DNA of 9,253 nucleotides, taken from contig JAEEJD010000050.1 in the NCBI GenBank assembly GCA_016281675.1, positions 1 through 9,253 on the forward strand, in the 5' to 3' direction. The notes beneath the pieces were generated by a model. The model was given only the letters and a program-made list of their open reading frames with translations. It was not told where the DNA came from and did no database searches. Position 1 is the stretch's first letter, and each line of letters begins with the position of its first letter. The DNA comes from Lachnospiraceae bacterium (GTDB lineage: Bacteria > Bacillota_A > Clostridia > Lachnospirales > Lachnospiraceae). Shown piece by piece: positions 1 to 5,296 of the stretch. Made by a program: the position numbers and the translations under genes.

Positions 1-2
1 AC

Positions 3-1781
3 GATATGAACTATCACAGGATCGCATTCCTGTATGCGAATCTCATCGCTCACAAGAGAGAGTATGCGGACACATACGATACATACCGCGAGCATATGCA
101 GGTGTTCGCCGTGGAACAGATAGAGCAGGAGCATATCGATGCCAATCTGGCGAAGATATATGAGGATGTACTGTTCCTTGAGATGATCAAGCCGGAGATG
201 GCAAGGCATCTTGCAAAGATCCTCTTCGCACACGAGGTTAAGATCGATGATCCGCTTGCAAAGAATGTGGTTCTGGTACAGTCGCAGTTCGAGGGAGAAC
301 TCACATTCAAGATAGAGAACGGTATCGCTTATCCTACGATCTACTCGTCGGAGTATACGCTCTTTACCGAGGACTCTTCGGGACGACGCAGGATCATAGA
401 CAGGGCCGATATCAAAAAGCTTCTTAACGAGGCTGTGTTTATACAGTCCATCAGGTATTACGTTCTCGATAATGTCTACTTTGATATGTACCTGTGCGAA
501 GGCAGGAAGCACTATGTCACCGTTGACGATTCGAATGTGGAATACTGCAGGGAACTTGCCGAATCCAAGATCGTTGCCGAGCATTACAAGCGCGATATAA
601 GGATGGCACTCATTCAGTATTATTACGATAACGATCAGATCACCACGCTTGACGAATTCCTTCTCGGAATGGATATAAAGGTTCTTTCCGCAAAGGACCG
701 CGCAAGTGTTGTCAAATTCATGACACGCCGCGGAATGTTTGAGAAGGCGTATCAGATCATGTGCATCTACGGCACGGAGGAGATTGCTGCAAAGGACTGC
801 GTCGGAGTATGCAGCCATATGGTCAAGGAGAAGGATAAGATACCCGATCCGCTCCTGTTAAAGCTCTGCTACTATGCATTCGCAAACGGCAAGTACGATG
901 AGGTTCTTCTTCGCTATCTCGTAGAGAATTACAACGGTCTGACAAAACAGCTTCGTAACATATGGAAGGCAGCGAGGAGTTTTGACATAGACACGTTCCC
1001 TCTGATGGAAAGACTGATCATTCAGATGCTCTATACCCATACAACCGTCGGAGAGAAGGAAGAGATATTCGAGGAGTACAGCAAGAACGCGACCGGAACG
1101 AGAGTATCCCTTGCATATCTGTCATACTGTTCGTTCGAATACTTTGCGAAGGAGAGGATCACCGACGAGAAGGTGTTCGATCATATCACCGAAATGTACC
1201 GGCTCGGAGAACCCGTGAACGATGCGTGCAAGCTGGCACTTCTCAAGTATTATGCGGAGGACAAGAGCAAACGTACCGAGAAGATCAAAGCGATGTTAAA
1301 AGAGTTCATCGTTGACTTCATGCACAGGAACACATACTTCAGGTTCTTCGGAAAGTATGCCGATCTTGTGCCGGAGATATCCGATTATCTTGACAAGACG
1401 ATCATAGAATACAGGACCAACCCGAACTACCGGGTAATGCTCCACTACATACTCGAGGACGGACGCGAGGGCGACGGGAATTATCACACCGAGGAAATGA
1501 GAAACATGTTCGGAGGTGTGTTCACGAGAGAGTTCATTCTCTTCTTCGGAGAGAATCTGCAGTACTACATAACCGAGGAACAGAACGGCAAGGAAGTGCT
1601 GACCGCGAGCGATTCGCTTTCGGTAAGCGATACGAGCGATTCGCGGATCGAATCGAGATATACGATGCTCAATGACATGGTTGTTTCGCGTACTGTAAAG
1701 GACGACAATACACTGCTTGATATCATGAGGGAATATGTTGAGGCCGACGCATTTGCGCACAGGGTTTTCAAGTTAAGGTAA
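3..1781 (+). CDS. DUF5717 family protein, C-terminal part (5' truncated by window)
   Basis: The frame is already open at the first bases (a GAT codon precedes the first ATG at 6) and no Shine-Dalgarno site is visible, so this is the tail of a longer protein. DUF5717 proteins as I know them are about twice this length. About 591 residues are visible. They are mostly helical and rich in Tyr, Glu and Arg. The opening stretch (IAFLYANLI, then a helix-rich segment) and the short helical pairs around residues 230-450 look like a TPR/HEAT-type solenoid. Residues about 85-185 look beta-rich. The last 90 residues form another conserved block (REFILFFGENLQYYITEE). No signal peptide, membrane segment or catalytic motif is seen. 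The next gene starts 4 bases after the stop, so the two are surely co-transcribed. The family name is recalled from pattern and from the DUF5716 neighbour. The molecular function is unknown; a scaffold role is inference. Confidence 0.75.
   Translation, partial: DMNYHRIAFLYANLIAHKREYADTYDTYREHMQVFAVEQIEQEHIDANLAKIYEDVLFLEMIKPEMARHLAKILFAHEVKIDDPLAKNVVLVQSQFEGELTFKIENGIAYPTIYSSEYTLFTEDSSGRRRIIDRADIKKLLNEAVFIQSIRYYVLDNVYFDMYLCEGRKHYVTVDDSNVEYCRELAESKIVAEHYKRDIRMALIQYYYDNDQITTLDEFLLGMDIKVLSAKDRASVVKFMTRRGMFEKAYQIMCIYGTEEIAAKDCVGVCSHMVKEKDKIPDPLLLKLCYYAFANGKYDEVLLRYLVENYNGLTKQLRNIWKAARSFDIDTFPLMERLIIQMLYTHTTVGEKEEIFEEYSKNATGTRVSLAYLSYCSFEYFAKERITDEKVFDHITEMYRLGEPVNDACKLALLKYYAEDKSKRTEKIKAMLKEFIVDFMHRNTYFRFFGKYADLVPEISDYLDKTIIEYRTNPNYRVMLHYILEDGREGDGNYHTEEMRNMFGGVFTREFILFFGENLQYYITEEQNGKEVLTASDSLSVSDTSDSRIESRYTMLNDMVVSRTVKDDNTLLDIMREYVEADAFAHRVFKLR
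1775..1778 (+). promoter_or_regulatory. Ribosome binding site of the DUF5716 gene
   Basis: AAGG lies 7 bases before the ATG at 1786 and inside the last codons of the DUF5717 gene, consistent with translation from a shared transcript. Confidence 0.55.
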
Positions 1782-1785
1782 TACA

Positions 1786-3063
1786 ATGGCCAAGTACATT
1801 ATCGGCTACGATCTGAATGACTCGATGTCACAGATCAGCTATTTCGAACTGAATACATCCGTACCGGAAACGGTTGCAAGCGATGCCGAAGAAGAACGCC
1901 TCGGGATCCCTACGGTGCTGTCAAAGAGAAAGGGCGTTGCACAGTGGGAATTCGGTAATGCGGCGATCCGTGCGGCACAGCTTGGGAACGCTACTCTTGT
2001 CAGTCAGCTCATGAGCTTTGCGGCAGCGGGCGCCAAGATGGATATTGAGGGTGAGGCTTACGATGCGACGGATCTTCTGATCCTGTTCGTAAGAAGATCG
2101 CTCAATCTCCTGTCGATGGTGATGTCACCTTCGGACGTTGAGTATATGATCTTTACGGTCGCATCCCTTGAAGGAAAGTTTGTCGATATCGTCGAGAAGA
2201 TCGCATCGGGTATGCCCGTTCCCAGAGAGAAGATAATCATTCAGACATACGAGGAGAGTATATATTATTACCTTCTTCATCAGCCTGAGGATCTGTGGGA
2301 GAGAGATGTCTCCGTGTTCGATTATTCGGGACCGTATCTTAAGGCATACGAACTCTGGATGAACCGTGCGACGGAACCGGTCGTTGCGTTTGTGGACAGA
2401 ACCGATTTTAACGATATCAAAATGCCCAAGTTCATGATGAAGGAAGAGGAGTCCATGGAGAAAGCCGACAGGCTGGATGAGATGATCCTTCAGCTTGCGC
2501 ATGATTATTTCGGCGGTAAAAGAGTCGGTACGGTATTCCTCCTCGGTGAGGGATTTGAAGGAAGCTGGTGCAACAAGACACTCAAGTTCATGTGCCTCGG
2601 AAGGCGTGTGTTCCAGGGCAGGAACATGTACTCAAAAGGTGCATGCTACTGCGGCAAGGACAAGGCTCAGCCGTGTGAACTTAACAGCGAATATGTTTTC
2701 CTCGGACCCGACAAGCTCAAGTTCAATCTCGGACTTAATATGGTTGTCGCAGGTCAGGAGGAGTATATTGCGATCGCGGATGCGGGTGAGAACTGGTACG
2801 ATTCGGGTGTGACGTATGATTTTGTCCTCGGGAATTCGAGGACGGTACCTCTTATAATGACGCCGCTTGACGGCAAGGGAGCCGAAACGATAGAAGTCGA
2901 GCTGTCGGGTCTTCCCGACCGTCCGCCAAAAGCATCGAGACTCCGCCTTACCGTTTCGTTCGAATCGGAACAAAGGATGAAGATAGAAGTTGAAGATCTC
3001 GGTTTCGGGGAATTCTACCCGTCAACGGGACGTAAATGGGAAAAGATTATAGAGTTTGCATGA
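1786..3063 (+). CDS. DUF5716 family protein, degenerate Hsp70/DnaK-like
   Basis: A 425-residue protein whose order of motifs follows Hsp70. The N-terminus YIIGYDLNDSMS (4-15) sits where DnaK has the phosphate-1 loop IGIDLGTTNS. IPTVLSKRKGVAQWEFGNAA (41-60) matches the Hsp70 'PS(I/V)' strand and 'vG..A' segment. VSVFDYSGPYLKAYEL (175-190) sits where Hsp70 has the phosphate-2 DLGGGTFD. VGTVFLLGEGFEG...RVFQGRNMYSKGACY (247-288) matches the adenosine motif and the GAA helix. Residues about 305-425 resemble the Hsp70 substrate-binding beta-sandwich, notably VELSGLPDRPPKASRLRLTV followed by KIEVEDLGFGE. The glycine- and threonine-rich nucleotide loops are largely replaced, so ATP hydrolysis is doubtful, and there is no alpha-helical lid. 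All five cysteines lie in 262-297. The start has AAGG (1775-1778) seven bases upstream. The family assignment is recalled; the Hsp70 relation is my inference. Confidence 0.8.
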   Translation: MAKYIIGYDLNDSMSQISYFELNTSVPETVASDAEEERLGIPTVLSKRKGVAQWEFGNAAIRAAQLGNATLVSQLMSFAAAGAKMDIEGEAYDATDLLILFVRRSLNLLSMVMSPSDVEYMIFTVASLEGKFVDIVEKIASGMPVPREKIIIQTYEESIYYYLLHQPEDLWERDVSVFDYSGPYLKAYELWMNRATEPVVAFVDRTDFNDIKMPKFMMKEEESMEKADRLDEMILQLAHDYFGGKRVGTVFLLGEGFEGSWCNKTLKFMCLGRRVFQGRNMYSKGACYCGKDKAQPCELNSEYVFLGPDKLKFNLGLNMVVAGQEEYIAIADAGENWYDSGVTYDFVLGNSRTVPLIMTPLDGKGAETIEVELSGLPDRPPKASRLRLTVSFESEQRMKIEVEDLGFGEFYPSTGRKWEKIIEFA

Positions 3064-3066
3064 TAA

Positions 3067-3218
3067 GGGTCGAAAGGGCATGAAGCGATCATGCTTGCAT
3101 GAATCGCGATATGGCTTTGAGACCCGCGAGAACATGAGGAAGTAGCAATTTGCGAAGCAGATTAGCGGATTCCGAATGTTCTCAGAATTGCGGGAGTTTC
3201 GAAGAAACGTAGCAATTC
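3067..3218 (+). ncRNA. Candidate structured RNA: three consecutive hairpins between the DUF5716 and TPR genes
   Basis: The element fills most of the 182-base gap. Hairpin I (3067-3125) pairs GGGTC (3067-3071) with GACCC (3121-3125), AAAG (3073-3076) with CTTT (3115-3118), CAT (3079-3081) with ATG (3111-3113), and GCGATCATGC (3085-3094) with GCATG-A-ATCGC (3097-3107), with one bulged A and a TT loop. Hairpin II (3128-3183) pairs GAGAACAT with ATGTTCTC (3176-3183), GGAA (3138-3141) with TTCC (3170-3173), and GCAATTTGC (3145-3153) with GCAGATTAGC (3157-3166), with one bulged A, one G-T wobble and a GAA loop. Hairpin III (3185-3218) pairs GAATTGC with GCAATTC (3212-3218), then GTTTC (3196-3200) with GAAAC (3204-3208), again with a GAA loop. 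The linkers are only 2 and 1 bases. No T-run follows, so it is not an intrinsic terminator. It could be a cis-acting leader of the TPR gene, an mRNA processing site, or a dispersed palindromic repeat. The strand is assumed from the operon. Confidence 0.55.
3142..3217 (+). repeat. Nine-base direct repeat inside the structured element
   Basis: GTAGCAATT occurs exactly at 3142-3150 (5' arm of hairpin II) and at 3209-3217 (3' arm of hairpin III). GAATTGC at 3185-3191 is an inverted copy of the repeat's core. The reuse of one sequence in both hairpins suggests a designed or duplicated element rather than chance pairing. Confidence 0.6.
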
Positions 3219-3245
3219 GCATCATGAAAAATAATGGGAAACCAT

Positions 3246-4082
3246 ATGGCTACGGAAATGTACATGTGCCTCGGGGCACTATCCACAACTCCATATTTTC
3301 TCTCGGGACTCGGAGTGAACATCTACTCCATGGACGAGCTTTGCTATTACCTTTGTGTTAACGCGTATATTCTCGACAACGATCTGATCGATGTCAGACT
3401 GTGCGACTACATGAGGGACAATCTTGAGATGCCCGAATTATCCAACAAGCTTCGCAAGATGATAAAGGAAAGCAGGACTCTCGGTGAGATGGTGACCACC
3501 ATACTCGTCGATACGAAATACTGTACCGAAGATGAGATAGCAAGGATCAAACAGATACTTGTCGATAACGCATCACTGTCGTTTGCCGCAAAGAGGAAAG
3601 TGCGCGGTGACAACCTTCTGTGCGCGAACAAGTATCCGAGAGCTATCGAGGAATACCAGTACGTTCTGTCGGTTCTCAACAAAGAAGAGGAGCCGGATCT
3701 GTACAGTTCGATCCTTCATAATGTCGGATGCGCATATTCGATGATGTTCCTTCTGGATAAAGCGGGAGACTGCTTCAGGCAGGCATATGAGATCGACGGA
3801 TCAAGAGAGAGTCTCGAGATGTATCTTATATGCTTAAGGCTGTCCGCCAAGAAAGAGGATTTTGACAGGATAGTCGTCAAGAACGGATACGACGAGCGTA
3901 TCGCACTTGAAGCGGTCAGGATAATGAGATCCGCAAGAGAAGCCGAGATAGATACACCATACGGTGATGCGATGAAAAGGATATTGGAACTGCATGACTC
4001 CGGAAAAGTATCGGAGTTCTACAGAGTCCTTGACAATACACTTGATGACTGGAAACTGGAATACAGACGTAGTCAGGAGTAA
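3246..4082 (+). CDS. Small TPR-repeat protein of the DUF5716/DUF5717 cassette
   Basis: A 278-residue soluble helical protein. Two TPR-like units are readable: residues about 115-147 (AAKRKVRGDNLLCANKYPRA, then IEEYQYVL) and about 153-185 (SILHNVGCAYSMMFLLDKAG, then DCFRQAYEID), with the expected W/L-G-Y-A-F spacing. The N-terminal 100 residues (MYMCLGALSTTPYFL, then SMDELCYYL) resemble the conserved start of small TPR proteins that follow DUF5716 genes in Lachnospiraceae, as I recall them. I chose the ATG at 3246, which has GGGAA (3236-3240) five bases upstream; the in-frame ATG at 3234 lacks a good site and would add only MGNH. The gene follows the structured element at 3067-3218, which may control its translation. 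The next gene starts 5 bases after the stop. TPRs bind proteins, so it may be an adaptor for the Hsp70-like DUF5716 protein; that is inference. Confidence 0.8.
   Translation: MATEMYMCLGALSTTPYFLSGLGVNIYSMDELCYYLCVNAYILDNDLIDVRLCDYMRDNLEMPELSNKLRKMIKESRTLGEMVTTILVDTKYCTEDEIARIKQILVDNASLSFAAKRKVRGDNLLCANKYPRAIEEYQYVLSVLNKEEEPDLYSSILHNVGCAYSMMFLLDKAGDCFRQAYEIDGSRESLEMYLICLRLSAKKEDFDRIVVKNGYDERIALEAVRIMRSAREAEIDTPYGDAMKRILELHDSGKVSEFYRVLDNTLDDWKLEYRRSQE
4075..4079 (+). promoter_or_regulatory. Ribosome binding site of the coiled-coil membrane protein gene
   Basis: AGGAG lies 8 bases before the ATG at 4088, overlapping the end of the TPR gene. It supports this start and a shared transcript. Confidence 0.75.
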
Positions 4083-4087
4083 TCTTA

Positions 4088-5296
4088 ATGGGCATAGTCA
4101 ACTGGTTAAAAGAAGTATTCGGATTCGGTGATGACGATTTCGATGATATAGAGCTCAACTTCAATTCGGAGTCTGCGGAGTCGCTCATGCAGTCTCTTGC
4201 GAACGTGTCGAAAAAGAGACGGACACTCAACATGAACGATAAGGCGCAGCGTGAGCAGTACGTCAGAGAGTACTGCGACATGATGGCTGTTGCATCAAAA
4301 GACGTTGAGGCACAGAAGGTAGAGTACCAACAGGTAACCGAACGTCTGGCGGATCTCGAGGAGATGGACAAGCTCCCGGTGACCGACAAGAGTCAGGTAC
4401 GTATCAGAGCGAACAAGATAATCAAGATCGAGCAGGAAGATTCCAACTACACGAGACCCGCAAAGAAGATAACCGAGGCTCAGTACCGTGATATGGAGCG
4501 TCTTGCTCCCGATATTCCCGATATCCTTGCCAAGATGAAAGAGGATGAGGAATATCAGATGCGCGTACGTCGTGACCTCAATCTCCTTGAAGGGGAAAAA
4601 GGTGCGGTCGCTTATCAGCGAAAAGAAGAAAGATCCAAAGCCCGTACGGCAAAGAACATTGCGTTCACTTCGATTTTCGCAGCCGTAATGGCTGCGGCCC
4701 TGATGTTCGTACTGAACCAGGCGATGCATGTGAAGGTTGATCTCGGATGGATCATTCTGGCCGGCGCATTTGCCGTTGCGCTGACGGCTTCGTTCGTTAT
4801 GTATCAGAATGCGCAGAGCGGGATAGCAAATGCCAACAGGAAACTGTCCAAGGCGATAAGCGTGCAGAACACGGTCAAGATCAAGTACGTTAACATCACT
4901 AACGTGCTCGATTACAACTATGCGAAATACAAGGTCATGAACTCGTATGAGCTCGCATATATATGGGAAAAATACAAAGAGGAAAAAGAGGCGAGGGAGC
5001 ACGACTCGGATATAAGCGAACGCCTCGAGGAAGCAAGATCCGATCTTTACAGGATATTAAAACACTATCACATAAACGATCCTTCGGTGTGGGTATATCA
5101 GCCCGGAGTGCTTGTGTACGACGAGGAAGCGAAGGATATCAGAAAGCAGCTCATAGTGCAGCGTCAGCGCCTCAAGAAGGGGATCGATTTTGAGATGTAC
5201 AATCTCGAGACGGCGAAGAAAGAACTTGAGGGGCTTGTCAGAGAGTATCCCAAATACGCGGAAGACATAATAGAGATAGTGGGCGAGTATGAATAA
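4088..5296 (+). CDS. Hypothetical coiled-coil protein with a two-helix membrane hairpin
   Basis: A 402-residue protein I do not assign to a named family. Residues 1-12 (GIVNWLKEVFGF) could form an amphipathic helix and are followed by an acidic run (DDDFDDIEL). Residues about 50-185 are highly charged and Gln/Glu/Arg-rich, with predicted coiled-coil character (53-93 and 145-185). Two hydrophobic segments, about 191-210 and 218-239, are joined by a short loop (QAMHVKVD), giving a hairpin with both long ends on the same side. The basic residues before the first segment (EERSKARTAKN) suggest the cytoplasmic side. Residues 241-402 are again charged and helical. No enzymatic motif is seen. The gene is the last of the four-gene DUF5717/DUF5716/TPR set and overlaps the yfhO start by 8 bases. 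It may anchor the soluble partners to the membrane; this is inference from topology and position. Confidence 0.75.
   Translation: MGIVNWLKEVFGFGDDDFDDIELNFNSESAESLMQSLANVSKKRRTLNMNDKAQREQYVREYCDMMAVASKDVEAQKVEYQQVTERLADLEEMDKLPVTDKSQVRIRANKIIKIEQEDSNYTRPAKKITEAQYRDMERLAPDIPDILAKMKEDEEYQMRVRRDLNLLEGEKGAVAYQRKEERSKARTAKNIAFTSIFAAVMAAALMFVLNQAMHVKVDLGWIILAGAFAVALTASFVMYQNAQSGIANANRKLSKAISVQNTVKIKYVNITNVLDYNYAKYKVMNSYELAYIWEKYKEEKEAREHDSDISERLEEARSDLYRILKHYHINDPSVWVYQPGVLVYDEEAKDIRKQLIVQRQRLKKGIDFEMYNLETAKKELEGLVREYPKYAEDIIEIVGEYE

Noticed and set aside
6..8. The ATG at 6 as the true start of the first gene
   Set aside because: The frame is open upstream to the window edge, no ribosome site is visible in the five available bases, and the sequence reads as the inside of a longer DUF5717 protein.
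3085..3107. The strong hairpin after the DUF5716 gene as an intrinsic terminator
   Set aside because: It is followed by GATATGGCTTTGAG with no T-run, and the same holds for the other two hairpins of the element; transcription more likely continues into the TPR gene.
3058..3227. The structured element as a transposed MITE with target-site duplication
   Set aside because: The flanks GCATGATAA (3058-3066) and GCATCATGA (3219-3227) match at only 7 of 9 bases, and no matching terminal inverted repeats close the whole element; a repeat origin stays open but is not shown.
3176..3361. 61-codon frame overlapping the structured element and the TPR start
   Set aside because: It runs out of frame through the TPR gene and has no ribosome site; the TPR frame explains this DNA.
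4295..5002. 235-codon open frame on the minus strand opposite the coiled-coil gene
   Set aside because: It is a shadow of the coding frame at 4088-5296, which has a good AGGAG site and operon spacing; the antisense product shows no domain.
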